Of a stretch of 64,000 bases of DNA, positions 23,743-31,517 are shown one piece after another. The translations under genes and the position numbers were made by a program. Source of the stretch: Lachnospiraceae bacterium NSJ-143 (GTDB lineage: Bacteria > Bacillota > Clostridia > Lachnospirales > Anaerotignaceae); the NCBI GenBank assembly GCA_022867625.1, contig JALIFM010000001.1:1-64000 (forward strand). The letters are read 5' to 3'. The notes under the pieces are model-generated. The model had not been told where the DNA came from. It did not search any database and was given only the letters and a program-made list of their open reading frames with translations. How positions within the stretch are numbered: position 1 is the first letter of the stretch; every line of letters begins with the position of its first letter.

Positions 23743-24401
23743 TGAAAAGTAATAAACACTGGTACGATTACCTGTTTATATTTTCTGCCGCCTATCTTAT
23801 TTTAGGGGTTTTCAATATACTTTTTGCCTATTTGGGGCTTCTGTGCTTTTTTATACCGCTTGGTATTGCGGTATTTGGCAAAAACAAGTCGTACTGTTCG
23901 CGTTACTGCGGCAGAGGTCAGCTGCTTTATATACTCGGCACAAAGGCGGGGCTTTCTGCCGGAAGAGACGTGCCGCGTTTTATAAAGTCGAAGGCATTCA
24001 GGTACGGGTTTCTCATATTCTTCCTTATTATGTTTTTTAATATGCTATTTGGTACATACATGGTGTTTGCAGGAGCCAAAGACTTGAAGGAGGCTGTTAC
24101 AGTACTCTGGACATTTAAGATTGGCTGGAGCTGGGCGTACTCAGGCGGTACTGCCGACTGGGCGGCACAGTTTGCCTTTGGGTTTTACAGTGTTATGCTT
24201 ACATCTACAATACTTGGAATTGTCACAATGGTTTTGTTTAAGCCCAGGTCATGGTGTGTCTACTGCCCAATGGGAACAATGACACAGGCAATATGCCGTA
24301 TAGGAAACAGAAAGGAACTACACAGTGAGGAATTTAGCATGACTGATTTGAACAAAGAACAGATAAAGCCGGAGCTTTCTGAGACCGGCCAGAATAAATA
24401 A
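23742..24401 (+). CDS. NapH-like 4Fe-4S-binding integral membrane protein
   Basis: 219 aa with about four transmembrane segments. Two cysteine motifs, CSRYCGRGQ (residues ~50-58) and SWCVYCPMGTM (~180-190), are the CxxxC/CxxCP signatures of the NapH/NosR/CcoG-like polyferredoxin membrane family. I choose ATG 23742, 7 nt after AAAGGAGG; ATG 23739 is also possible and gives one extra Met. The charged tail (KELHSEEFSMTDLNKEQIKPEL) is cytoplasmic. Co-translated with the ferredoxin before it, so electrons may pass between them. Physiological role not deducible. Confidence 0.85.
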   Translation: MKSNKHWYDYLFIFSAAYLILGVFNILFAYLGLLCFFIPLGIAVFGKNKSYCSRYCGRGQLLYILGTKAGLSAGRDVPRFIKSKAFRYGFLIFFLIMFFNMLFGTYMVFAGAKDLKEAVTVLWTFKIGWSWAYSGGTADWAAQFAFGFYSVMLTSTILGIVTMVLFKPRSWCVYCPMGTMTQAICRIGNRKELHSEEFSMTDLNKEQIKPELSETGQNK

Positions 24402-24436
24402 AAAAATACCATGCCTGTACAGGCATGGTATTTTGA
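24401..24436. terminator. bidirectional terminator
   Basis: ATACCATGCCTGT and ACAGGCATGGTAT form a 13-bp perfect dyad (24406-24431) with six As before and TTTTGATTTT after. It serves the converging NapH-like and stalk-domain genes. Confidence 0.92.
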
Positions 24437-24453
24437 TTTTAAGTTAAAAGATT

Positions 24454-26004
24454 TCAGCTGGCAGCCGGAACCTCATCAGGTGCTTCCTGCGGCTCCTCGC
24501 TCTGAGGCTCTGCCTCAGGAGCAGTATCAGTGGTTTCATCCTGCTCTGTTTCAATGTAAATGTCGGCTGCCGCCTCGGAAGGTACAGCGTAATTTACGAG
24601 CATACTCTCAAAGTACTCGTTTAAATCTATTATATTGCTGCTGTCAGGGGCAGTTTTTACTGTCTCGGCAGTTTCTTCCTGTTTGATTGTGCCATCGGCG
24701 CTGAATTTAAATATGTCATAGATATTGATATCCATATTAAATGCTGTGTCTGTGCCGTTTGAGCTGATTTCAACTGTTGTGAGAGGCTTTCCGTTTTCTG
24801 AAGCGATAACGCTGAAGCCGTAGCCTGTAATCTCGTCGAGAGCGTTTGTGGCTGCCTTAAAGCTCATTGAGAAATAAGCGCCTGAGCCAAGGTCTGTTGT
24901 GACAGTTGACACATAGCCTCCGTCTGTTTTGCTGAAGGCTGAATCGGAAAGCATATCCATAGTAGAGCCGTATGTCTCGAACATTATCTGTGACTGGTAA
25001 AGGTCGTTAAGACCTATGGAGTCAATGCACATGGCAATCTGCTCGCTGAACGAAGCGCCCTGGCTTTCCTTAATCAATTCCTTCATGTTGTCAATACCGT
25101 AGTATTTCATTAATTCGTTGAGGTCAAGCTTAACCCACGCGTTGTTTTCAAGGCCCATAAATGTTGTAAAAAGGCTTGAGTTAACATACATTACAAGGTT
25201 TTTGCCATCAAGTATAAAGTTGAATGTACTGGATTTAAGTGCCTCAGCTGTTTTTTCCACCTCAGCCCTGTCCTCTGATTCAAGGCCATCTGTAAGTTTG
25301 TCAATTATAGCTTTGAGCTCCTTTTCATTGAGTGTAACAACACAGTTTATATCTGCATCGTTTATGTTCATGTTGCCGTTTATTGAAACATTTCCTGAAA
25401 GGGATATGGTCTCATCGCCGTCGCTTACAGAACCGGTGAAATCAATTGAGCCGGAAACCTTCTGCTTTTTAGCGGCTATTTCGTTCATGTACGCCATAAC
25501 TCTGTCTGCCGTCTCAAATGTCTGACCATGCTGGCTTATGAATAAATCTGTGTCACTGATTAAAACAGCGTTGTTTTTTTCGTCCCAGCCGATTCTTGCT
25601 CCTAAAGCCTGAGCGGCATATCTTACAGGCACATAAACCTCGTTGTCCTCTGTGTACGCAGGCGCAGCCATATCCATTTTGCTGAGGGCGCCGTTTTCGG
25701 TTACGCTAATCTCTTTGCTGTCTACAGCAAATGTTACTTCTTTAGAGCCGGAAACTGCTGTAACGGTTTTGTTTGAGGCTGAATAGCTGCTTTGCGCGCC
25801 GAGAGCGCCAAATACAGACTCATATGGGGCAAACACATAGCCGTCCTTAACAACAGGCGCATTGCCTTCAAAATCTATGTACTGTCCGTTTACATAAATT
25901 TCAGGGCCATACTGCTGTGTATCCTCAGCCATTACAAATGCGCACGATGACACGCTCAGACAGGCGCACAGTGCCAATGCGGTCGCTTTCTTAAAAATTT
26001 TCAT
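24454..26004 (-). CDS. secreted stalk-domain (copper amine oxidase N-like) protein
   Basis: 516 aa from ATG 26004, with AGGGAGG 7 nt upstream. Signal peptide MKIFKKATALALCACLSVSSCAFVMA. Residues ~35-145 form a copper amine oxidase N-terminal-like stalk domain (IYVNGQYIDFEGNAPVVKDGYVFAPYESVFGALGA ... NEVYVPVRYAAQALGARIGWDEKNNAVLI). A ~300-residue region follows with regularly spaced beta segments. The C-terminus is an acidic, proline-rich disordered tail (EQDETTDTAPEAEPQSEEPQEAPDEVPAAS). No catalytic motif. Likely a cell-wall-associated or surface scaffolding protein. The Cys at ~21 could suggest a lipobox but the context (VSSCAF) is poor. Confidence 0.85.
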   Translation of the reverse strand: MKIFKKATALALCACLSVSSCAFVMAEDTQQYGPEIYVNGQYIDFEGNAPVVKDGYVFAPYESVFGALGAQSSYSASNKTVTAVSGSKEVTFAVDSKEISVTENGALSKMDMAAPAYTEDNEVYVPVRYAAQALGARIGWDEKNNAVLISDTDLFISQHGQTFETADRVMAYMNEIAAKKQKVSGSIDFTGSVSDGDETISLSGNVSINGNMNINDADINCVVTLNEKELKAIIDKLTDGLESEDRAEVEKTAEALKSSTFNFILDGKNLVMYVNSSLFTTFMGLENNAWVKLDLNELMKYYGIDNMKELIKESQGASFSEQIAMCIDSIGLNDLYQSQIMFETYGSTMDMLSDSAFSKTDGGYVSTVTTDLGSGAYFSMSFKAATNALDEITGYGFSVIASENGKPLTTVEISSNGTDTAFNMDINIYDIFKFSADGTIKQEETAETVKTAPDSSNIIDLNEYFESMLVNYAVPSEAAADIYIETEQDETTDTAPEAEPQSEEPQEAPDEVPAAS

Positions 26005-26492
26005 ACTTAATACCTCCCTATTAAAATAAATAAACATGGAAAAGATATATTGCACTTTAATTTTATCATATATAAGGTGCTATTGCTATTGATTAATATT
26101 AAATATTTGTAACAGTTTGGAATGTGCGCATGTTTTTTTTTAAGATTGCAGATTTTAAATATTTTAACAGTATTGTAAATTTTTACATATGTGCTTGTAT
26201 AAAAGACGTATGTATTTAAAATTTTATGTGCTTTATGTACTAAATTGAGCTGGGTTAATACAGAGTTAGTGTTTTTTGTGTAGAAATATTTAAATTATAG
26301 ATAAAGAAGAAAAAATTAATAAATATTTCTTATAAAATAGTGCCAGTGTGGTAAAAATGTTAAATATAGTGGCGGAGATATACAATATTTGAGAATTTAA
26401 ACTGCCATTTTGAAGAAAATTTCTTAATAAATAGAAAAATTTAGTGGCTATTTTCTAAAAATAAATAAATTTATAGGTTTATTGTCAAAATA
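26005..26492. other. AT-rich intergenic stretch without gene
   Basis: Very A/T-rich, with stop codons in all frames and no structured RNA or terminator I can support. It probably holds the weak leftward promoter of the stalk-domain gene near 26060-26100. Confidence 0.5.
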
Positions 26493-26521
26493 TTGACAGT
26501 TGGACAACTCTATGGTAACAT
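26493..26521 (+). promoter_or_regulatory. sigma-A promoter of the first DctP gene
   Basis: TTGACA (26493-26498), 17-bp spacer, TAACAT (26516-26521). It leaves a leader of ~215 nt, unusually long for a binding-protein gene. Confidence 0.6.
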
Positions 26522-26684
26522 ACAACTTGGATATATAAATGTGTACTGTATACAAGAATGGCAAGCTTCATTAAATTTCCATCTGGTTAATTGCTGTTTG
26601 CTGTTCTGAAAAATAAAAGGTATGAACATTGTACCAGAATATGACGGATATTATGGTCTGACTGTTAAACCGATAGGAATTTAG

Positions 26685-26704
26685 AATGTTAATATAATAA
26701 CATT
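26685..26704. promoter_or_regulatory. inverted repeat in the first DctP leader
   Basis: AATGTTA (26685-26691) and TAACATT (26698-26704) flank 6 bp. It is 41 bp before the ATG. Could be an operator or a weak RNA stem. Confidence 0.4.
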
Positions 26705-26745
26705 TTAAAGCTATAAATTTTTTATTTAATTCAAGGGGGATTATC

Positions 26746-27849
26746 ATGAAAAAAAGAATTTTATCTGTTTTGATGGCAGCTACTCTTGCGGCTGCGGTAT
26801 TCGCAGGCTGTGGTTCTAATGGTTCAGGCAGTGCAGGCTCAGCAGCTTCCGGTTCAGCAGCTTCAGGCTCAGCGGCTTCCGGTTCAGCAGGCTCAGCAGG
26901 TTCAGCTGCAGATTCAGAGTACGCTATGATTTCGGGCACAACAACACCTGATGCTCATCCATACAACCTTGGTCTTGTTAAGATGGGAGAGCTCATTAAA
27001 GAAAAGACAAACGGAGCAGTTACTCTTGACGTATTCGGCAACTCACAGCTTGGCGGCGAGCGTGACCTTATTGAGGGTCTTCAGCTTGGCTCAGTACAGG
27101 TAACATGTGTATCAACAGCGCCTCTTTCAGGCTTTACAGACATGTTCCTTGTATTCGACCTTCCATTCATTTTTGAGACAACAGAGCAGGCAAGAGCCGT
27201 AATGGACAGCGAAATCGGCCAGGAGATTCTTCACTCTGTAGACGAGCAGGGCCTTGTAGGACTTGCTTGGTTTGAAAACGGCTTCAGGAACGTAACAAAC
27301 AATGTTAAACCAATCGCAGTTCCAGAGGACCTTAAGGGAATCAAAATAAGGACAATGGAAAACCAGATTCATATGGAAGCTTTCAAGGTAATGGGCGCTG
27401 ACCCTACACCAATGGCTATGGGCGACGTATTCACAGCACTTCAGCAGGGAACAATCGATGCTGAGGAAAACCCTGTACCTATTGTTGAGACAAACAAATT
27501 CTATGAGGTTCAGAAATACATTTCTATGACAGGCCATCTTTTCAGCCCTGCACCTGTATTTATAGCTAAGGATTACTTTGACGCTATGCCTGCTGAGTAC
27601 CAGAGCGCTATAACAGAGGCTGCTGCTGAGGCTACACCTTACCAGAGAGAGCAGATTGACGAGCAGAACGTATCAGGTCTTCAGAGCCTTCAGGACAACG
27701 GAATGGAAGTTAACGAGCCGGAAAAAGCTCCTTTCCAGGACGCTACAAAGACAGTTTATGACCAGTATGTAAAAGACGAGGCTGGCTGCGTATCACCTGA
27801 CCTTTACAGCAAGGTTGAGGAAATTATCGCTCAGCACCCAGCTCAGTAA
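26746..27849 (+). CDS. TRAP transporter solute-binding lipoprotein (DctP family), copy 1
   Basis: 367 aa. The lipobox is in VFAGCGSN (Cys ~23), followed by a ~35-residue Gly/Ser/Ala tether made of SGSAASGSAA-type repeats. The DctP fold follows: AHPYNLGLVKMGELIKEKTNGAVTLDVFGNSQLGGERDLIEGLQLGSVQVT, DMFLVFDLPFIFE, EDLKGIKIRTMENQIHMEAFKVMGADPTPMAMGDVFTALQQGTIDAEENP (the conserved Arg that holds the substrate carboxylate). Membrane-anchored outside the cell, it should capture an organic acid. No DctQ/DctM membrane subunits occur in the window. A paralogue that is nearly identical over the mature domain lies at 29215-30279. Codons favour C endings, as in highly expressed genes. Confidence 0.94.
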   Translation: MKKRILSVLMAATLAAAVFAGCGSNGSGSAGSAASGSAASGSAASGSAGSAGSAADSEYAMISGTTTPDAHPYNLGLVKMGELIKEKTNGAVTLDVFGNSQLGGERDLIEGLQLGSVQVTCVSTAPLSGFTDMFLVFDLPFIFETTEQARAVMDSEIGQEILHSVDEQGLVGLAWFENGFRNVTNNVKPIAVPEDLKGIKIRTMENQIHMEAFKVMGADPTPMAMGDVFTALQQGTIDAEENPVPIVETNKFYEVQKYISMTGHLFSPAPVFIAKDYFDAMPAEYQSAITEAAAEATPYQREQIDEQNVSGLQSLQDNGMEVNEPEKAPFQDATKTVYDQYVKDEAGCVSPDLYSKVEEIIAQHPAQ

Positions 27850-27929
27850 TTAAATTAAATACATTTAAAAACCAATGCGACTACGCTCCTAAAAGGATTT
27901 TTTACCCTTATTTAATCCTTTTAATATTT

Positions 27930-27968
27930 AAGCCCCGGGACCTAACCAACCCCGGGGCTTGATTTTTA
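27930..27968 (+). terminator. Rho-independent terminator
   Basis: AAGCCCCGGG and CCCGGGGCTT pair perfectly (10 bp, 11-nt loop), followed by GATTTTTATTT. It ends the first DctP gene as a single-gene unit. Confidence 0.92.
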
Positions 27969-28053
27969 TTTCTGCAAAAAGCTTATGAACAGAAACATAA
28001 GCTGATAAATACACACAAGCCGGCAGCATAATTGCCTTTTTGTTTTAAAAGCC

Positions 28054-28458
28054 TTATTCAAGGCCGTTTATGGCCTCCTCCAATATTTCGGCAGCGTCAA
28101 TAACGCACCCGTGGCAGTCTCTGAGAATATTGCCTGTCTGCGTGCCCTTCAGTTCCTTGCAGACAAGGGATTTATTGCGGTTAATAAATTCCTTTGAAAT
28201 CTGTGAGCAGAGCCTGAAGGATTCTCTTTTGCTTAAGCCTGCCTGCTGAGCCTTCATGCCGGCTATCATAACAGCGGCGGCTACCGCTCCGCAGCTGCCC
28301 TCCATGCTGCCCATACCTACGCCCAGTCCGCTGGTAAGCTGGTATACAGTCTTTTCGTCCATACCTACAGCCTGACTGTATGCGCAGGCAAGGGCCTGGG
28401 CACAGTTGTAGCCGCTTTTATGGTTTTCGGCGGCTTTTTCAATCCTGTTTTTATCCAT
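28054..28458 (-). CDS. C_GCAxxG_C_C family redox-type protein
   Basis: 134 aa. The spaced cysteines that name the family are visible: NCAQAL, GSCGAVAAAVMIAGM (GxCGAxxG), LVCKEL and LRDCHGCVIDAAEIL. Family members are small helical proteins, often with a predicted metal or Fe-S site or disulfide, of uncertain function. ATG 28458 follows AAAGGGGAAA on the minus strand. It lies between the two DctP paralogues on the opposite strand; no functional link can be shown. Confidence 0.9.
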   Translation of the reverse strand: MDKNRIEKAAENHKSGYNCAQALACAYSQAVGMDEKTVYQLTSGLGVGMGSMEGSCGAVAAAVMIAGMKAQQAGLSKRESFRLCSQISKEFINRNKSLVCKELKGTQTGNILRDCHGCVIDAAEILEEAINGLE

Positions 28459-28987
28459 AATTATTTCCCCTTTTAGAAAATTGAAGTGAATATATTTTAC
28501 AATAATACTCTGGATTTTGGAATGGGGGTTTGCTGAGAAATATTAAAATATCTGTTATTGTTTTTTGAAAGATTAAAAAATAAACTTTTTATACTGTTTT
28601 TTTACAGTAAATTTTAATAAAATATAAATTCAAAAATGGTTGTTTTTACTTTTGGAAAAATAAAACTGATACTTTGAATATATGAACTTAATTACAGCAG
28701 GATTTATTTGTGTAAATAAGCGACGCTTGGGCGCTTTTGCACAATTACAGTGAGGGTTTTATTGACAATTATATATATTATAAAAATACATGAAAATTAA
28801 TATACATAATAGCTTAAAAATAATGAAAAATAGAATAAAATATATACATTATAGACTGAACAAACATTAAAAAATTAAAATTTTGTGTGCGACGCTGGTC
28901 TTTTAAAGATTTGTCAGGCCGTTTTTAATTAAAAAAATCTTCTAATGTTCTAACAAATTATGAAACGATTAGATATTCTCCAATTCG

Positions 28988-29017
28988 TTGACATTTTCTT
29001 GAAGCCGATGATATTAT
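28988..29017 (+). promoter_or_regulatory. sigma-A promoter of the second DctP gene
   Basis: TTGACA (28988-28993), 18-bp spacer, TATTAT (29012-29017). Start expected near 29024, ~190 nt before the ATG. The rest of 28459-28987 is AT-rich with no gene. Confidence 0.65.
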
Positions 29018-29052
29018 GACAGTGCAAAGGGAAATTTCAGCTAAAGAAATAT

Positions 29053-29070
29053 ATCTTAACCGGTTAAGAT
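29053..29070. promoter_or_regulatory. 18-bp palindromic operator
   Basis: ATCTTAACCGGTTAAGAT is a perfect 9+9 palindrome with a central CCGG, typical of LacI/GalR-type or similar dimeric regulators. It lies ~30 bp downstream of the predicted start of the second DctP gene, a repressor roadblock position. A T-run follows, but a stem without a loop is unlikely to be a terminator. Confidence 0.65.
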
Positions 29071-29214
29071 TTTTTATCAGTAACGCTGAAAAAATATATT
29101 AAATTTTTATTCCATCAGGAATCTATATCAAATTTATCATGTCATTATAATTATTGGTATGGATACTATACCAATATCAGGTTAAATAAAAATCAGGTTT
29201 TGAGGGGGATTATA

Positions 29215-30279
29215 ATGAAAAAGAAAATATTATCAGTTTTAATGGTAACGGCTCTTTCAATATCGATGCTTGCCGGCTGTGGACAGTCAGGCGGAACATC
29301 TTCCGGCGGCGTTTCATCAGGCGGAGCTTCCGGAGCGGCTTCCGGCTCAGATTCAGAATACGCTATGATTGCAGGTACATCAACTCCTGACCAGCACCCG
29401 TATAACTTGGGCCTTGTTAAGATGGGAGAGCTCATTAAAGAAAAGACAGACGGAGCAGTTACTCTTGACGTATTCGGCAACTCGCAGCTCGGAAACGAGC
29501 GTGACCTCATTGAGGGCCTTCAGCTTGGCTCAGTACAGGTAACATGTGTTTCAACAGCGCCGCTCTCAGGCTTTACAGACATGTTCCTTGTATTCGACCT
29601 TCCGTTCATATTTGAGACAACAGAGCAGGCAAGGGCCGTAATGGACAGCGAAGTTGGCGAGGAGATACTGCATTCTGTAGACGAGCAGGGCCTTGTAGGG
29701 CTTGCGTGGTTTGAAAACGGATTTAGAAACGTAACAAACAATGTTAAGCCAATAACGGTACCAGAGGACCTTAAGGGAATCAAAATAAGAACAATGGAAA
29801 ACCAGATTCATATGGAGGCCTTCAAGGTAATGGGCGCTGACCCTACACCAATGGCTATGGGAGATGTATTTACAGCACTTCAGCAGGGAACAATCGACGC
29901 TGAGGAAAACCCTGTGCCTATAATTGAGACAAACAAGTTTGGTGAGGTACAGAAATATCTGTCACTCACAGGCCACCTTTTCAGCCCGGCGCCTGTATTT
30001 ATATCTCAGGATTATTTCAATTCACTGCCTGAGGAATACCAGAGCGCCGTAACAGAGGCTGCTGCTGAGGCTGCGCCTTACCAGAGAGAGCAGATTGACG
30101 AGCAGAATGTTTCCGGCCTTGAGTCTCTCAAAGAAGCGGGAATGGAAGTTAATGAGCCGGAAAAAGCTCCATTCCAGGATGCTACAAAATCTGTATATGA
30201 CAATTATGTAAAAGACGCGGCTGGCTGCGTATCACCTGACATATACCAGCGTGTTATGGAGGTGGTTGAAGCCAACTGA
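29215..30279 (+). CDS. TRAP transporter solute-binding lipoprotein (DctP family), copy 2
   Basis: 354 aa from ATG 29215, with GAGGGGGA ~6 nt upstream; an in-frame ATG-less extension to 29200 lacks this site. Lipobox MLAGCGQS, then a shorter Gly/Ser tether. From EYAMIAGTSTPDQHPYNLGLVKMGE onward it matches copy 1 at nearly every residue, including the carboxylate-binding region KIRTMENQIHMEAF. Differences gather in the tether, around VGEEILHSV, FGEVQKYLSLTGH and the C-terminus. It is an orphan too: no membrane subunits nearby. Recent duplication with separate promoters suggests different expression conditions for one transport system located elsewhere (inference). Confidence 0.94.
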   Translation: MKKKILSVLMVTALSISMLAGCGQSGGTSSGGVSSGGASGAASGSDSEYAMIAGTSTPDQHPYNLGLVKMGELIKEKTDGAVTLDVFGNSQLGNERDLIEGLQLGSVQVTCVSTAPLSGFTDMFLVFDLPFIFETTEQARAVMDSEVGEEILHSVDEQGLVGLAWFENGFRNVTNNVKPITVPEDLKGIKIRTMENQIHMEAFKVMGADPTPMAMGDVFTALQQGTIDAEENPVPIIETNKFGEVQKYLSLTGHLFSPAPVFISQDYFNSLPEEYQSAVTEAAAEAAPYQREQIDEQNVSGLESLKEAGMEVNEPEKAPFQDATKSVYDNYVKDAAGCVSPDIYQRVMEVVEAN

Positions 30280-30342
30280 TTATTCTGACCCTCAATTTTG
30301 AAAGCAGTTTTTTTCCTGAGATATTCTACCCTTAAATTTTTA

Positions 30343-30380
30343 AACGCTTCCGGAACTGACCAATCCGGAAGTGTTTTTTA
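30343..30380 (+). terminator. Rho-independent terminator
   Basis: AACGCTTCCGGA and TCCGGAAGTGTT pair over ~12 bp with a G:T wobble, then TTTTTTA. It ends the second DctP gene. Confidence 0.9.
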
Positions 30381-30386
30381 ATGTTA

Positions 30387-30514
30387 TGTGGACAAAATGT
30401 GCATAAAGTGTGGATAAACCTTTAAAATTTAAGTATATGTGTGGGCAGAACGGACAAATAGCCTGCCACAATGTGGATAACATGGCGGACATATATGGGG
30501 ATTAATGTGTATAA
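30387..30514 (+). other. cluster of DnaA-box-like sites
   Basis: Six same-orientation 9-mers resembling TGTGGATAA (the complement of DnaA box TTATCCACA): TGTGGACAA 30387, TGTGCATAA 30398, TGTGGATAA 30409 (perfect), TGTGGGCAG 30440, TGTGGATAA 30472 (perfect), TGTGTATAA 30506. The first three are exactly 11 bp apart, on one face of the helix. No dnaA or dnaN is nearby, so this is not an ordinary oriC. It could be a DnaA-binding cluster that titrates or reactivates DnaA. Confidence 0.6.
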
Positions 30515-30550
30515 ATTTTGTGTTCAGACTAATACTGTCTGAAAATTGCT

Positions 30551-30579
30551 TTGACATGGATTTGTTACTCCTTTATAAT
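30551..30579 (+). promoter_or_regulatory. fully consensus sigma-A promoter without annotated gene
   Basis: TTGACA (30551-30556), 17-bp spacer, TATAAT (30574-30579): a perfect match. It points right, into ~215 nt that end at the terminator 30771-30800 and contain no conventional gene. Confidence 0.85.
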
Positions 30580-30682
30580 TTAAACAATAAATTCCATAGC
30601 CGATACAGTTGCAGCCCTTTGTTAAACCAGTTTAACCCAAGCCAATGGATAAAGGTCAATTTAAAATCTGGCGCTGATTTTT

Positions 30683-30787
30683 ATGTGGTTTTTACAAAAA
30701 GAGGCTGTTGTATACGGAAAAATCGACGTAAGAGATACAGGCGCTTTTGTGAGAGTAATAAAACAGCGCAAAAAAACCGCCGGATAA
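30683..30787 (+). CDS. possible 34-aa small protein within the cryptic transcript
   Basis: ATG 30683 opens a 34-codon frame, ending QRKKTAG, whose middle (KEAVVYGKIDVRDTGAFVRVIKQ) has gene-like codons and composition. There is no ribosome binding site upstream, and the stop codon lies inside the terminator stem. It may be a remnant of a longer gene, a microprotein, or chance within a small RNA. Confidence 0.25.
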   Translation: MWFLQKEAVVYGKIDVRDTGAFVRVIKQRKKTAG

Positions 30788-30800
30788 GGACGGTTTTTTC
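30771..30800. terminator. bidirectional terminator
   Basis: AAAAAACCG and CGGTTTTTT pair around an 11-nt loop. It closes the rightward cryptic transcript (start ~30586) and the leftward gene at 30829-31386. Confidence 0.8.
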
Positions 30801-30828
30801 TGTTTATGGTTATAATCTTAAGGCGGGA

Positions 30829-31386
30829 CTATTTCATAAAAGGCATAAAGCTGCTGACTGAGCCTTCTACATAATAGGCCAAATCGGAATTGGAATAGCC
30901 GCCTGCTGTGTATGTTTCATATGGGTTTGAAAATGACAGGCTTTTTACAATAAAGCCGCTGTCTGAGACAACTGTGTAAGAGCATATTTTTGTCTGACCA
31001 TTTAATGTGTATTTAAAGTCTGTAACAGTAAAGTCAGGGCCTACCATGTCCTCGACATCTTTAACGGTTTTGGGGACATGCTCATAGAGCGTTCTGTCGT
31101 TAAGTCTGTGAAGTATTACAACAGATGAATTTTCGCGGCGGTCTTTATTTGTGAAAACAGTGAAGTAATCAGTTGAATTTTCTGTCTGCAAATATTTGTC
31201 AGATGGAAGTTTAATCAGGTATCCTCCCCTGTCCGGCTCAAATACGCCGTTTTCGAGCACGTTTCCGTAAGCGGAAACAGGGCACCTGAGATAGAGGCTG
31301 TGATAGTCAATGCGTGTGGCCACAAGGCCAATGCTTGAAATGACAACGGCCAATGAAAAAATAATAATCTTTTTTTTGCGTTTCAT
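30829..31386 (-). CDS. hypothetical secreted or membrane-anchored protein (185 aa)
   Basis: 185 aa from ATG 31386 with GGGGTGATA upstream on the minus strand. A single N-terminal hydrophobic segment after a basic start (MKRKKKIIIFSLAVVISSIGLVATRI) suggests a membrane anchor with the rest outside. The exterior part (YLIKLPSDKYLQTENSTDYFTVFTNKDRRENSSVVILHRLNDRTLYEHVPKTV...) looks like an alternating beta/helix domain with no motif I recognise. Monocistronic, divergent from the PAP2 gene. Function unknown. Confidence 0.78.
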   Translation of the reverse strand: MKRKKKIIIFSLAVVISSIGLVATRIDYHSLYLRCPVSAYGNVLENGVFEPDRGGYLIKLPSDKYLQTENSTDYFTVFTNKDRRENSSVVILHRLNDRTLYEHVPKTVKDVEDMVGPDFTVTDFKYTLNGQTKICSYTVVSDSGFIVKSLSFSNPYETYTAGGYSNSDLAYYVEGSVSSFMPFMK

Positions 31387-31517
31387 AATATCACCCCAAT
31401 CAGAACGATGAAAAAAATAAATCTCCACTCAACTTTATTATAGTCATTGTCGGTGCAAATTACAATGAAATGTTTGGAAAGACACAAATTCTAACTGTTT
31501 TTTAAGGAGGTATAGCT

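Noticed and set aside
28730-28760. sigma-54 site near CTTGGGCGCTTTTGCAC
   Set aside because: GG and GC are 8 bp apart at best instead of 10, so it does not fit the -24/-12 spacing.
29053-29076. Palindrome plus T-run read as a terminator
   Set aside because: The palindrome has no loop bases and lies between promoter and gene, so a DNA-binding site is the better reading.
30505-30861. 118-codon open frame on the plus strand
   Set aside because: It starts inside the DnaA-box cluster, crosses a terminator, runs over the end of a leftward gene, has no ribosome binding site and has a low-complexity Cys/Arg/Lys-rich composition.
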